Positions 1 through 8,814 of a stretch of 64,000 bases of DNA are shown piece by piece; positions within the stretch are counted from its first letter, which is position 1; every line of letters starts with the position of its first letter. Source of the DNA: Burkholderiaceae bacterium 26 (GTDB taxonomy: Bacteria; Pseudomonadota; Gammaproteobacteria; Burkholderiales; Burkholderiaceae). The notes beneath the pieces are model-generated. The model was given only the letters and a program-made list of their open reading frames with translations. It ran no database searches and had not been told where the DNA came from. Location of the stretch: positions 319,637-383,636 of the forward strand of contig JYOB01000010.1 of the NCBI GenBank assembly GCA_000955795.1, given 5' to 3'. A program made the position numbers and the translations under genes.

Positions 1-1
1 G

Positions 2-154
2 GACGGTTACGGCTATACCGTCTTCGGCAAGGTGGTCGATGGCACCGATACCATCGACAAGATCAAGGCGGTGGAAACCACCACGAAATTCCCGCACCAG
101 AATGTGCCTGTGAAGCCGATCGTGATTGAATCGGCCACCGTCGTCTCCAAGTAA
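2..154 (+). CDS. ppiA: Peptidylprolyl isomerase, cyclophilin type (C-terminal part only)
   Basis: The last 50 codons of a cyclophilin run in from the left edge and stop at TAA 152-154. The readable tail, with [18 protein letters not shown], is the conserved C-terminal strand and helix of cyclophilins and closely resembles the matching part of the next gene. The phrase [14 protein letters not shown] is typical of the periplasmic PpiA type, but the N-terminus with any signal peptide lies outside the window, so location is inferred. It catalyses cis-trans isomerisation of prolyl bonds during folding. The ppiA-ppiB tandem is usual in Ralstonia and Burkholderia. Confidence 0.8.
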   Translation, partial: DGYGYTVFGKVVDGTDTIDKIKAVETTTKFPHQNVPVKPIVIESATVVSK

Positions 155-184
155 CGCTTTTTTGCCCCACCCAAGGAATTCACC

Positions 185-691
185 ATGACCCAAGTCAAGC
201 TGCACACCAACCACGGCGACATCACCCTGGCACTGGACGCTGAGAAAGCACCCAAGTCAGTTGCCAACTTCGTCGCCTATGTGAAGGATGGCCACTACAA
301 CGGCACGGTGTTCCACCGCGTCATCAAGGGCTTCATGATCCAGGGCGGCGGCTTTGAGCCGGGCGAGAAGATGAACCAGAAGCCCACCAAGGCGCCGATC
401 GACAACGAAGCCAACAACGGCCTGAAGAACGAACGCGGCGCCATTGCCATGGCACGCACCAACGATCCGCACTCGGCCACTGCTCAGTTCTTCATCAACA
501 CGGTCGACAACGACTTCCTGAACCACACGTCGCCGACGCCGCAAGGCTGGGGCTACGCCGTGTTCGGCAAGGTCACCGAAGGCATGGATGTGGTCGACAA
601 GATCCGCTCGGTGCGCACGGGCAACCGCGGCTTCCACCAGGACGTGCCGATGGAAGACGTGATCATCGAAAGCGCTGAAGTGATCGAATGA
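185..691 (+). CDS. ppiB: Peptidylprolyl isomerase B, cytoplasmic cyclophilin
   Basis: A complete 168-aa cyclophilin, the usual PpiB length, with no signal peptide, so probably cytosolic. The catalytic [13 protein letters not shown] motif carries the active-site Arg, and the substrate-pocket motif [18 protein letters not shown] is present. It isomerises peptidyl-proline bonds to assist folding. It starts 31 bp after the preceding cyclophilin, and its stop overlaps the start of lpxH by 4 bp (ATGA at 688-691), so the two are probably translationally coupled in one operon. Confidence 0.95.
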   Translation: MTQVKLHTNHGDITLALDAEKAPKSVANFVAYVKDGHYNGTVFHRVIKGFMIQGGGFEPGEKMNQKPTKAPIDNEANNGLKNERGAIAMARTNDPHSATAQFFINTVDNDFLNHTSPTPQGWGYAVFGKVTEGMDVVDKIRSVRTGNRGFHQDVPMEDVIIESAEVIE

Positions 692-1506
692 CCGACGCAG
701 CGCACGCCTCACAGGCATCCGCGCTGAAGACACCGGTCCGGGTTTCCGGGCCGGTGTTTTTTATTTCGGATCTGCACCTGACGGCCAGCATGCCGGCCAC
801 CGCCGCCGCGTTCGAGCGCTTCCTGCGCACGCGCGCCCGCGAGGCACGCACGCTCGTCATCCTGGGTGACTTCTTCGAATACTGGGTCGGCGATGAAGAA
901 TTGGCTGATCCGTTCCACCGGCACATCGCCAACCTGCTCGCTGACGTGGCAGCGGGCGACACGCGCGTGCTGTTCATGCATGGCAATCGCGACTTCCTGC
1001 TCGGCAAGCGTTTTTTGAAGGCCGCGCACGCTACGCTGCTACCTGATCCCACCGTGCTGGAAGCGGATGATGGCCAGCGCATCGTGCTTGCCCACGGCGA
1101 CGCCCTCTGCACGCGCGACACGGCCTACATGCGTTTTCGCCACTGGACGCGCAAGCGCTGGGTGCAGCGGATATTCCTGACGATGCCGCTTCGCTGGCGG
1201 CTGAAGATCGCGCAGAAGATGCGCGCAGAGAGCGAAGCCGGCCGTGCCGTGTCCGCCAATGTCGCCGGCGAACCCCGCGCCGCCGCGATGATGGGCGACG
1301 TCGCACCCGATGCGGTGGACGCGCTGCTCAAGGCATCCAATACGTCCACGCTCATCCACGGCCACACGCACCGCCCGCAATTGCATCACGAGCCGAGCGG
1401 CAGCCGCTGGGTACTTTCCGACTGGGATTTCGATCAAGCACACCCGCGCGGCAGTTTCCTCAAACTGCAAGATGGCACGCTGACGGTCGAGCAAGTGACG
1501 ACATAA
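688..1506 (+). CDS. lpxH: UDP-2,3-diacylglucosamine diphosphatase (lipid A synthesis)
   Basis: A 272-aa calcineurin-like metallophosphoesterase. LpxH hydrolyses UDP-2,3-diacylglucosamine to lipid X and UMP, the fourth step of lipid A synthesis, at the inner face of the cytoplasmic membrane. Visible metal-binding motifs in order are [29 protein letters not shown] and HGHTHRP, the LpxH set. The first 20 residues are a short extension ahead of the phosphoesterase core. It overlaps ppiB by 4 bp, and the ppiB-lpxH pairing is a common gamma/betaproteobacterial arrangement that supports the call. Confidence 0.93.
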   Translation: MTDAAHASQASALKTPVRVSGPVFFISDLHLTASMPATAAAFERFLRTRAREARTLVILGDFFEYWVGDEELADPFHRHIANLLADVAAGDTRVLFMHGNRDFLLGKRFLKAAHATLLPDPTVLEADDGQRIVLAHGDALCTRDTAYMRFRHWTRKRWVQRIFLTMPLRWRLKIAQKMRAESEAGRAVSANVAGEPRAAAMMGDVAPDAVDALLKASNTSTLIHGHTHRPQLHHEPSGSRWVLSDWDFDQAHPRGSFLKLQDGTLTVEQVTT

Positions 1507-1528
1507 GCTGTCGCCACCGGCCCTTTGC

Positions 1529-2275
1529 TTACTTGAGCATCCGCTTCAGTTCGCTGGCATCGAACGGATCGTTCGGCGAGTTTTCCAGGTGCGCACCCAG
1601 GCGATCGAGCGCAGAAAGAATCGACTCGATGCGCTCCTGTTGAAGCTCGCTGTGGTCGATCATCCGCTTGAGCGCCAGCGACACCGGATCATCCGCATCC
1701 GGCGTAATGCCATAAGCGGAAAACTCCTGTTTGAGCGCAGACCGGGCCTCGGTAGCGACATCGCGTTCGATGATGCGCGCCGGAATGCCAACCGCCGTTG
1801 CGCCCGGCGGCACCGGCTTAAGCACGACCGCGTTGGACCCCACGCGCGCGCCATCCCCGATGACAAAGCCGCCGAGCACCTTGGCACCCGCGCTCACCAC
1901 CACGCCCTTGCCGAGCGTCGGATGCCGCTTGGCGCCCTTGTAGAGCGACGTGCCGCCCAGCGTGACGCCCTGGTAGATCGTGCAGTCGTCACCAATCTCG
2001 GCCGTCTCGCCAATGACGACGCCCATGCCGTGGTCGATGAACACGCGCCGGCCAACTGTCGCGCCAGGGTGAATCTCGATGCCGGTGAGGAAGCGACCGA
2101 GGTGAGAGAACCACCGCCCCAGCAGCCGGAAGCCGCCGTGCCAACACGCATGCGCGACCCGATGGACGATGATGGCGTGCAGACCCGGGTAGCAGGTCAG
2201 CACTTCCCAGCGGCTGCGTGCGGCCGGGTCTCGCTCCATGATGGCGCCGATATCTTCGCGAATGCGTGTGAACAT
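1529..2275 (-). CDS. cysE: Serine O-acetyltransferase
   Basis: A 248-aa protein with an N-terminal alpha-helical domain (about 1-90) and a left-handed beta-helix of hexapeptide repeats (about 90-190). Signature segments include [21 protein letters not shown] with the catalytic His-Asp region and [19 protein letters not shown]. It transfers acetyl from acetyl-CoA to serine, giving O-acetylserine, the first step of cysteine synthesis in the cytoplasm. The C-terminus is unlike E. coli CysE, ending in an acidic tail, so cysteine feedback cannot be judged from the sequence. It is convergent with lpxH and on the same strand as trmJ. Confidence 0.93.
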   Translation of the reverse strand: MFTRIREDIGAIMERDPAARSRWEVLTCYPGLHAIIVHRVAHACWHGGFRLLGRWFSHLGRFLTGIEIHPGATVGRRVFIDHGMGVVIGETAEIGDDCTIYQGVTLGGTSLYKGAKRHPTLGKGVVVSAGAKVLGGFVIGDGARVGSNAVVLKPVPPGATAVGIPARIIERDVATEARSALKQEFSAYGITPDADDPVSLALKRMIDHSELQQERIESILSALDRLGAHLENSPNDPFDASELKRMLK

Positions 2276-2422
2276 CTTGAGGTGTGTGGATCGTTATATC
2301 TATATGCGCGATGCGCTGAGGGCAGTGTAAGGCATTGCCTTACCGCGCTGCGGCAAGGGTTTTAACCAGACATGCAGGGGATGCCGCCCTGCTTGGTCAG
2401 CAACGGGCGGCGTTCAGGATGG

Positions 2423-3271
2423 TCAGCGACAGTCGTCAGCTGCGCCCGTGGGCGGCGTGGTCGCTGTGGCGCTTCGGCCCAGCATGCGCTTGGCAATCCC
2501 GCGCAGGATGTTGACCTCTTCGGCCTCCAACTGCGTGCGGGCAAACAGACGTCGCAGGCGCGGCATCAGCTTTTTCGGCTGGGCGGGGTCGAGAAAGCCA
2601 ATCTCAACAAGACCCTGCTCCAGATGTTCGAACATCCCGTCGATCTGTTCGGCGGTGGCCGGCTCACCGACAAAGCCGACGCCTTCCATGCGGGTGTCCC
2701 CCGTGCCGGTATCGGCCAGCAGCGCCATACGCACTTCGTACGCAATCAACTGCACCGCCTGCGACAGGTTCAACGAGGCATACGCCGGGTTGGCTGGAAT
2801 GTGCGTGACCACGTGGCAGCGCTCCACCACCTCGTTGGGCAAACCGAACCGCTCATTGCCGAAGACGAAGGCGATGGTGGTGTCCGGCGCGGCCAGCAAT
2901 GCGGCCACTTCTTCTGCAGCGGCACGCGGGCCAATGCGGCGCGGGCCGAATTCACGCGGGCGGGCGGTGAGCGCAATGGTGAGCGAGGCACCGACCAGCG
3001 CCTCGCCAATGTCGTCGACCACGCGGGCGGCGGCCAGCACATCATCGGCGCCGCTTGCCATGGCAACGGCATCGGCGTGGCATTGGGCGTCGGCCTCGCG
3101 CGGGCGTACGAGCACGAAGCTGCCGGGCTCGCCGAACCCCATCGTCTTGAGCGCACGTGCTGTGGAGCCGACATTGCCGGGATGACTGGTCTCGACCAGC
3201 ACGAAACGACACCGCGCGGCGCGCTGGCGCAGCGTTTCCGGGTCGGCAGGAGTTGTGTTCGACGTGCTCAT
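2423..3271 (-). CDS. trmJ: tRNA (cytidine/uridine-2'-O-)-methyltransferase TrmJ
   Basis: A SpoU/TrmH-family (SPOUT) methyltransferase of 282 aa. TrmJ methylates the 2'-O of nucleotide 32 in tRNA anticodon loops. Visible SPOUT motifs are [20 protein letters not shown] near the N-terminus, [17 protein letters not shown] (motif 2) and [16 protein letters not shown] (motif 3). The C-terminal helical region contains the TrmJ-like [10 protein letters not shown] segment. An upstream in-frame ATG at 3322 would add 17 residues unlike the family, so the ATG at 3271 is preferred. It is divergent from suhB, with about 170 bp between the starts. Confidence 0.92.
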   Translation of the reverse strand: MSTSNTTPADPETLRQRAARCRFVLVETSHPGNVGSTARALKTMGFGEPGSFVLVRPREADAQCHADAVAMASGADDVLAAARVVDDIGEALVGASLTIALTARPREFGPRRIGPRAAAEEVAALLAAPDTTIAFVFGNERFGLPNEVVERCHVVTHIPANPAYASLNLSQAVQLIAYEVRMALLADTGTGDTRMEGVGFVGEPATAEQIDGMFEHLEQGLVEIGFLDPAQPKKLMPRLRRLFARTQLEAEEVNILRGIAKRMLGRSATATTPPTGAADDCR

Positions 3272-3440
3272 TGGCGCAATTCGCGGGGCGCCTGGGGCGG
3301 GGTTCATATACAATACGGCCACTCTTTTGACGGCGGGCAGGATCGCGAGATTGGCCCGCCGCTCGTTCTTCTACAATTCGTTGTGTTGTTTCGCCTGCGG
3401 CCGCTTTCGAAAACCGGCGCGCCAGGCGCGGAGATCCCAC

Positions 3441-4253
3441 ATGCATCCGATGCTCAATATCGCCGTCCGGGCTGCTCGCAAGGCCGGCACCGTCATCAAC
3501 CGCGCGTCCTTCGACGTCGATAGCCTGCGCACCGAGCGCAAACAACACAACGATTTCGTCACCGAAGTCGACCGCGCAGCTGAAGCGGCGATCATCGAAG
3601 TCATCAAGACTGCCTACCCCGATCACGCGATTCTAGCGGAAGAGTCTGGCCAATCCTGGGCCGACGGCGAAACCGCCAGCGAAAACGTCTGGGTGATCGA
3701 CCCGCTGGACGGCACCACCAACTTCATTCACGGCTTCCCGCAGTACGGCGTGTCGATCGCGCTGATGCAGCGTGGCGTCGTCACTCAGGCCGTGGTGTAC
3801 GACCCCACGCGCGACGAACTCTTCACCGCCTCCAAGGGCGCTGGCGCGTTCCTGAACAACCGCCGCATTCGCGTTACGCGCCGCGACAAGCTGGCCGACT
3901 GCCTGATCGGCACCGGTTTCCCCTACCGCGATCTGGAAGGCCTGTACGACTACACCCGCCTGTTTGCGACCATGACGGAAAACTGCGCCGGCCTGCGTCG
4001 CCCAGGCGCCGCCGCGCTTGACCTCGCCTACGTCGCTTGCGGCCGCCTCGACGGCTTCTTCGAGCAGGGCCTGAGCAAATGGGACATGGCCGCCGGCTCG
4101 CTGCTCGTGACGGAATCGGGCGGTCTGGTGGGCAACTACACCGGCGAATCGGGCTACCTTGACCAGGGTGAAATCCTGGCCGGCAACCCGAAGGCCTTCG
4201 TGCAGATGATCAAGATCACCTCGCCGTTCTCGCGGTCGAAGGCTGAAGCTTGA
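3441..4253 (+). CDS. suhB: Inositol-1-monophosphatase SuhB
   Basis: A 270-aa Mg-dependent phosphatase of the IMPase superfamily. It shows the three metal-binding motifs: [22 protein letters not shown] and [15 protein letters not shown]. In gammaproteobacteria SuhB also joins the rRNA antitermination complex; whether this holds here is not shown by the sequence. The start at ATG 3441 ([16 protein letters not shown]) matches SuhB N-termini; the frame is open further upstream but without similarity. It is followed by a strong terminator at 4279-4310. Confidence 0.93.
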   Translation: MHPMLNIAVRAARKAGTVINRASFDVDSLRTERKQHNDFVTEVDRAAEAAIIEVIKTAYPDHAILAEESGQSWADGETASENVWVIDPLDGTTNFIHGFPQYGVSIALMQRGVVTQAVVYDPTRDELFTASKGAGAFLNNRRIRVTRRDKLADCLIGTGFPYRDLEGLYDYTRLFATMTENCAGLRRPGAAALDLAYVACGRLDGFFEQGLSKWDMAAGSLLVTESGGLVGNYTGESGYLDQGEILAGNPKAFVQMIKITSPFSRSKAEA

Positions 4254-4278
4254 TCGCTACTAACCGGTAGCCGCCAAC

Positions 4279-4310
4279 AAAAAAAGCCCGCGCGAAGCGG
4301 GCTTTTTTTT
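4279..4310. terminator. Bidirectional intrinsic terminator between suhB and the DUF2846 gene
   Basis: A perfect stem AGCCCGC / GCGGGCT with loop GCGAA, flanked by an A-tract on the left and eight Ts on the right. It can therefore terminate both suhB (+) and the convergent lipoprotein operon (-). Confidence 0.9.
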
Positions 4311-4321
4311 CACCTTCCAGC

Positions 4322-4780
4322 CTACTTCTTTGTAACAGGAGGCTGGTTTGGCGCAAAGCTCAACGACGGCAGTTCGGCCTGCGCCTTTTCCGGCGTTTCA
4401 AGCTCCGGCACCACGCGGCCGACAATCAGACCCAGCGATGGCGACGTGCGCACGTACTTTGTCTCGCCGGCGTCCAGTGCGAAGCTCAGCGTCTTCTCGG
4501 TTTCGGTAGCCGTTGACACGACATACTTGCCAGCCGGGCGGTCAACGAAGAAGAAGCCTCCCGGTTTGGATTGCCCCACCACTTCGCTGTTCAGCTTGAT
4601 GTCCGGCTGCAGGGCCGCACCGATCAGCGACGACGAGCGGAAGAAGTACACGCGCCCTTGATCTTGCTTGAGCGTCGGAATCGACGAAGCCATCTCGGAA
4701 TACTTCACGCCCGACGCGCAACCCGCCATCAGAACGGTGATACCGATGGCCGAAGCCAATGCGCGCAAAACTCCCTTCAT
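4322..4780 (-). CDS. DUF2846-type lipoprotein
   Basis: A 152-aa predicted lipoprotein: an N-terminal hydrophobic segment ending in the lipobox LMAGC (Cys21), then a short beta-rich domain. The GRVYFFRSSSLIGAALQPDIKLN region followed by GGFFFVDRPAGKYVV matches the DUF2846 pattern. It is probably exported and membrane-anchored; the molecular function is unknown. The start overlaps the stop of the upstream lipoprotein gene by 4 bp, so the two are translationally coupled and their products may work together. Confidence 0.8.
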   Translation of the reverse strand: MKGVLRALASAIGITVLMAGCASGVKYSEMASSIPTLKQDQGRVYFFRSSSLIGAALQPDIKLNSEVVGQSKPGGFFFVDRPAGKYVVSTATETEKTLSFALDAGETKYVRTSPSLGLIVGRVVPELETPEKAQAELPSLSFAPNQPPVTKK

Positions 4781-5172
4781 TGTGATTCTCCTGTTGTGAT
4801 GGATACAGCTGTGGAAAGCGGGGAGTACGCCTGCTCGCCGGGCAGGTAAAACCCGACCAGGCGTTGACCGGCGATAACGAGATAGGCTTCGTGAACCTGA
4901 CGGCCTTCAATCGTGAAGATCGTGCCGACCGGGCGATAGACAGCACCTTGCGGCAACGTACCCACGCGCTGCCAGTTGGAGCCGGCCGCAAGCGTGCGCG
5001 TATAACCCGTCTCCAAGCGGATTTCCGTTGCCGATTTCAGTTGAATCCGAGACGGCCCCGTCGCGTTGTCAGTGGCCAGCGCGGCTGGCGCGGTAGGTAC
5101 CATCGGCGCGCACGCGCCCAGGCAAGCCACGGCAATGCACGCCACGGCCCAATGCAGCATTGGCTTTCGCAC
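4777..5172 (-). CDS. Small predicted lipoprotein, function unknown
   Basis: 131 aa with a type II signal: basic start, hydrophobic run and lipobox CLGAC. The rest is a soluble domain with no family I recognise; the segment GAVYRPVGTIFTIEGRQVHE suggests a beta-rich fold. I chose the GTG at 5172 because a strong GGAGGGAG Shine-Dalgarno lies about 6 bases upstream; the ATG at 5160 is the alternative and would leave that site too far away. It is the first gene of a two-lipoprotein operon, overlapping the DUF2846 gene by 4 bp. Confidence 0.7.
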   Translation of the reverse strand: MRKPMLHWAVACIAVACLGACAPMVPTAPAALATDNATGPSRIQLKSATEIRLETGYTRTLAAGSNWQRVGTLPQGAVYRPVGTIFTIEGRQVHEAYLVIAGQRLVGFYLPGEQAYSPLSTAVSITTGESQ

Positions 5173-5510
5173 AACTCCCTCCAGAATCTTCTTATCGGTA
5201 CCGAGGCGGCACTCTGTGGGGAGCGATCTTAATAAGATGACGCGAGACTGGCATCCCCTCGAAACGGGTTTTTCGTGGGGGTTGCAATGCACGTTGCTAA
5301 CAACCGATATAAGCAACACTTAGTGGGCATGTCAAAGCCGTGTCGCCGAGGCCTTTCGCGTTGCGTGCAGAGGAGTCAGCCACCGTGGCATCGCCAAGCG
5401 TGTGCCTCAAGGCGCCAATGTCGCGCGACAAACCCTCGCCAGCCGCACGGCTTTTGCGAGCCGCGCCCCTCATTCACAATGTGCTTCGCCTTCAACCGCC
5501 ATCGCTTGCC
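5173..5510. other. Intergenic region between divergent lipoprotein operon and amidotransferase
   Basis: 338 bp with no convincing gene. It must hold the promoters of both flanking operons. The only structure I see is a perfect inverted repeat ATCTTA-A-TAAGAT at 5226-5238, 54 bases upstream of the lipoprotein start, which could be an operator or overlap the promoter. Confidence 0.5.
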
Positions 5511-6215
5511 ATGAAAACCGCCCTCGCCCTGCGCCACGTTCCGTTCGAGCATCTCGGCATCCTGCAGCCGCTGCTGGAAGCGCGCGGCTACACCGTACGC
5601 ACCGCGGACGTGGGCGTGCAGCCTGTGCCTACCGATGACATGGCGGCGGCCGATTTGCTGATCGTGCTGGGCGGGCCAATCGGCGCGTATGACGATGCAA
5701 CGTATCCGTTCGTTGGCGATGAAGCCGCCGCCATCGCGCAGCGACTGGCTGCACGCAAGCCGTTGCTTGGCATCTGCCTGGGCGCGCAGTTGATGGCACG
5801 GGCGCTCGGTGCGGCGGTCAAGCCGATGGGCGTGAAAGAGATCGGCTTTGCGCCCATCACGCTCACGGCCGAAGGCGCAGACTCGCCGCTTGCGCCGCTG
5901 GCCGACGGCACGCCGGTGCTGCACTGGCACGGCGACCGGTACGACTTGCCGCCGGGCGCGCAACGGCTGGCATTCACGGCAGTCTGCGCAGAGCAAGCCT
6001 TCGCCATTGGCACCCACGCCCTGGGCTTGCAGTTCCATCTGGAGGCAAATCTGGAGGAGCTGGAAGCGTGGTTGATCGGGCACGCGGCCGAGCTCGGTGC
6101 CGCAGGCACCGAGCCACGCGTGCTGCGTGCGCAGGTGCCGGCGATTGCGGAACGCCTGTCGCAACGCGCGCGCGAAGTCTTCACCGCCTGGCTGGATCGC
6201 GCGGAGGCTGTATGA
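5511..6215 (+). CDS. Class I glutamine amidotransferase (GMP synthase-like), YfeJ-like
   Basis: A 234-aa stand-alone class I glutamine amidotransferase domain. The nucleophile motif LGICLGAQLMARALG holds the catalytic Cys, and the His-Glu pair is seen in LGLQFHLEANLEEL. It would release ammonia from glutamine or act as a related hydrolase; no synthase partner is fused, so the acceptor substrate is unknown. The start at ATG 5511 gives MKTALALRHVPFEHLG, typical of this group. Its stop overlaps the start of the MOSC gene by 4 bp. Confidence 0.82.
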   Translation: MKTALALRHVPFEHLGILQPLLEARGYTVRTADVGVQPVPTDDMAAADLLIVLGGPIGAYDDATYPFVGDEAAAIAQRLAARKPLLGICLGAQLMARALGAAVKPMGVKEIGFAPITLTAEGADSPLAPLADGTPVLHWHGDRYDLPPGAQRLAFTAVCAEQAFAIGTHALGLQFHLEANLEELEAWLIGHAAELGAAGTEPRVLRAQVPAIAERLSQRAREVFTAWLDRAEAV

Positions 6216-6916
6216 CGCTGCCCGGCCCCATCCGCATCGATACCCTCCTCACCGGGCGCGCTGTCGACTACACGCGCCCTGGCTCGCGCAGCGCCATCGA
6301 TAAGCGCCCCGTGAGCGACGTAATGAAGGTGGACATGAACGGCTTCGTCGGTGATGAGCAAGGCGATCTGCGTGTGCACGGCGGCCCCGACAAGGCGATT
6401 CACCACTACCCGTTCGACCACTACGCGGCTTGGCAAGCGGACATTGGCCCGCAGCCCGTACTCGCACGGCCCGGCGCTTTCGGCGAGAACCTGAGCACGA
6501 CGGGCATCACCGAAGCGAGCATCTGCGTGGGTGACCGCCTGCGTGCAGGCAGCGTGGTGCTGGAAGTGTCGCAACTGCGTCAGCCGTGCTGGAAGCTGAA
6601 CGACCGCTTCAATGCGCGCGACATGGCACGCCGGGTGCAAAACACCGGACGCACGGGTTGGTACTACCGGGTGTTGGAAGGCGGCACACTGCGCGCGGGC
6701 GATGCGCTCGAATGGCTCGAGCGCCCATGGCCGCAATGGCCGCTGGCGCGTGTGCTCGACGTGCTTTACCGCAACATGCTCGATCGTGCGGCGCTGGCCG
6801 ACATGCTGGCGCTGCCGCTTACGCCGTCATGGCGCAAGCTTGTGGAGGGCCGCCTCGCACGCGGCGAGGTGGAAAGCTGGGCCAAACGCATCGATGGCCC
6901 GGCGCTCGATGCCTGA
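6212..6916 (+). CDS. MOSC domain protein (YiiM-like)
   Basis: A 234-aa MOSC-domain protein. The MOSC fold binds sulfur at a conserved Cys; here QLRQPCWKLNDRF carries it, and the GDLRVHGGPDKAIHHYP segment is the characteristic N-terminal motif. The C-terminal 60 residues correspond to the 3-alpha extension of YiiM-type proteins. YiiM of E. coli reduces N-hydroxylated base analogues with molybdenum cofactor, so a detoxifying molybdoenzyme role is plausible. It is translationally coupled to the upstream amidotransferase gene. Confidence 0.85.
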   Translation: MTLPGPIRIDTLLTGRAVDYTRPGSRSAIDKRPVSDVMKVDMNGFVGDEQGDLRVHGGPDKAIHHYPFDHYAAWQADIGPQPVLARPGAFGENLSTTGITEASICVGDRLRAGSVVLEVSQLRQPCWKLNDRFNARDMARRVQNTGRTGWYYRVLEGGTLRAGDALEWLERPWPQWPLARVLDVLYRNMLDRAALADMLALPLTPSWRKLVEGRLARGEVESWAKRIDGPALDA

Positions 6917-6928
6917 GTTCTCAACCGA

Positions 6929-8740
6929 TCAGAACGTTTCCCAATCGGCGTCGGAACCGCCACCTGCCACGGCCAGAGATTGCTTGCGGGCGGGAGCAGA
7001 AGCAGCTGCGGCAGGTGCGACCGGCGCAGACGCCGCCGGCTGAGCAGCGATCTTCGGTTCACGCTTGCGCAGAGCCGCGCGCGCGGGCTTGGCCGCGCTG
7101 ACCGGCTTTGCTGCGACCTTGGCCACAGGCTTAGCAGCCTTCTCAGGTTTGGCCGCAGCAATCGCGGCGGTCTCTGCCCCGTCCAACCGGAACTGCGACA
7201 CCACCTGCGTGAGATTCTGCGCCTGTTCTTCCAGCGACTGCGCTGCAGCCGCCGCCTGTTCGACCAGCGCGGCGTTTTGCTGCGTCACCTGCTCCATTTC
7301 CGTCACGGCCTGGCCGATCTGCAGGATGCCCTGCGTCTGCTCGGCCGATGCGGAAGCAATGTCTTCAACGATATTGGCGACGCGGCGTACGGCTTCCACC
7401 GTCTCGGTGATGGTCTCGCCGGCCTGCGCAACCTGCGTGTGGCCCGCTTGCACGCGCGACACTGAATCGTCGATCAGCGTCTTGATTTCCTTGGCAGCGG
7501 CAGCACTGCGCTGAGCCAGCGCGCGCACTTCGCCAGCCACCACGGCAAAGCCGCGGCCCTGCTCGCCGGCGCGAGCGGCTTCCACGGCAGCGTTGAGCGC
7601 CAGGATGTTGGTCTGGAAGGCAATGCCGTCAATCACGCCGATGATGTCGGCCATCTTGCGCGAGCCCGCGCTGATGTCGTCCATGGTGGCCACCACGCCG
7701 CGCACCACGTCGCCGCCGCGCGAAGCCAGGTCTGCAGCGTTTGACGCCAGCGCGCTGGCCTGACGGGCGTTTTCGGAGTTGTTGGTCACGGTGGAGGTCA
7801 TCTGCTCCATGCTCGCGGCAGTCTTCTCCAGCGAGGCCGACTGCTGCTCGGTGCGCGTAGACAGATCGAGGTTGCCGCTGGCAATTTCGTGCGCGCCGGT
7901 GTTGACCGAATCCGAGCTGTTGCGCACCTCGCGCACGGTGTTCACCAGGCTCTCACGCATGCGGCCCACGGCGGCCAGCAGGCGGCCGAGTTCATTGCGA
8001 CCACCCGTTTTGACATGGACGGCCAGATCGCCTTCTGCCACACGGCTCAGCACGGTCACGGCTTCGTTGAGCGGCGTGATCACGAAAGCCTTGAGCCCGT
8101 AGAACACCGCCACAATCAATGCGAGCGCCATGGCAATACCGAGCGCCACAAACTTGAGGATCGTTCCATAGCGCGCGCTGCCATTGTCTGCCTCGTCCTT
8201 GGCCAGCTTCTTGACGAGCTTCTGGAAATTCTCGATCTGCACCGACCACGCCGCACCGGTATCGGTCACGTCCTTGTAGTTGATCGGGGCATAGGCTGCG
8301 GCATCACCGGCACGCAAGGCGGCCAGGGCGCGCTGCACAGCTTCGATGTGCGTCTGTGCTGCCTGGACGATCGCCTGGTGCTGCGACTCGTCAACGCCTT
8401 CGATGGGCGGCGCATTCTTGAACGCCTCCACCTGTTCGATGGACTTCTTCAGGCCTTTCTCTGAGCTGGCAAGCGCTGCCGCCTTGGCGGCGTCATCCAT
8501 GTTCTCGCGCAGCACGCTGTACAGGCGCGACATGCCGGTGCGCGCTCGCTGCATGTCCTTGTACGCGTCGTTCAACAGCATGCTGCGGTCGGAAATCTCA
8601 TGCACGCGTTCCGTGGCAGTGTTGGTGGTGCGCAGGGCCAGCACACCCACCGCCGCCCCGACCACGATCATCAGCGCAAACGTGATCAGAATCGCCAGCA
8701 GGCCAGCGCGCACGCTGGTGTTCTTCAAAATGCGGTCCAT
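6929..8740 (-). CDS. Methyl-accepting chemotaxis protein with four-helix-bundle sensor
   Basis: A 603-aa transmembrane chemoreceptor. N-terminal TM helix (about 10-32), a periplasmic alpha-helical ligand domain (about 33-190, four-helix-bundle type), second TM (about 195-220), HAMP, then the cytoplasmic signalling coiled coil with the hairpin tip [21 protein letters not shown]. The extreme C-terminus is DWETF, matching the CheR/CheB-docking pentapeptide (NWETF in Tar/Tsr), preceded by an Ala/Lys/Pro-rich flexible linker. Start ATG 8740 has a GGAGA site upstream; an ATG 10 codons earlier has none. The ligand is unknown. Confidence 0.92.
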   Translation of the reverse strand: MDRILKNTSVRAGLLAILITFALMIVVGAAVGVLALRTTNTATERVHEISDRSMLLNDAYKDMQRARTGMSRLYSVLRENMDDAAKAAALASSEKGLKKSIEQVEAFKNAPPIEGVDESQHQAIVQAAQTHIEAVQRALAALRAGDAAAYAPINYKDVTDTGAAWSVQIENFQKLVKKLAKDEADNGSARYGTILKFVALGIAMALALIVAVFYGLKAFVITPLNEAVTVLSRVAEGDLAVHVKTGGRNELGRLLAAVGRMRESLVNTVREVRNSSDSVNTGAHEIASGNLDLSTRTEQQSASLEKTAASMEQMTSTVTNNSENARQASALASNAADLASRGGDVVRGVVATMDDISAGSRKMADIIGVIDGIAFQTNILALNAAVEAARAGEQGRGFAVVAGEVRALAQRSAAAAKEIKTLIDDSVSRVQAGHTQVAQAGETITETVEAVRRVANIVEDIASASAEQTQGILQIGQAVTEMEQVTQQNAALVEQAAAAAQSLEEQAQNLTQVVSQFRLDGAETAAIAAAKPEKAAKPVAKVAAKPVSAAKPARAALRKREPKIAAQPAASAPVAPAAAASAPARKQSLAVAGGGSDADWETF

Positions 8741-8814
8741 CTTGTCTCCGGAATCCGGGCAGGCAAGCACGCGATTGCGTGCGTCAAATCAACGAGGTGA
8801 AAGTCGGTCGCGGG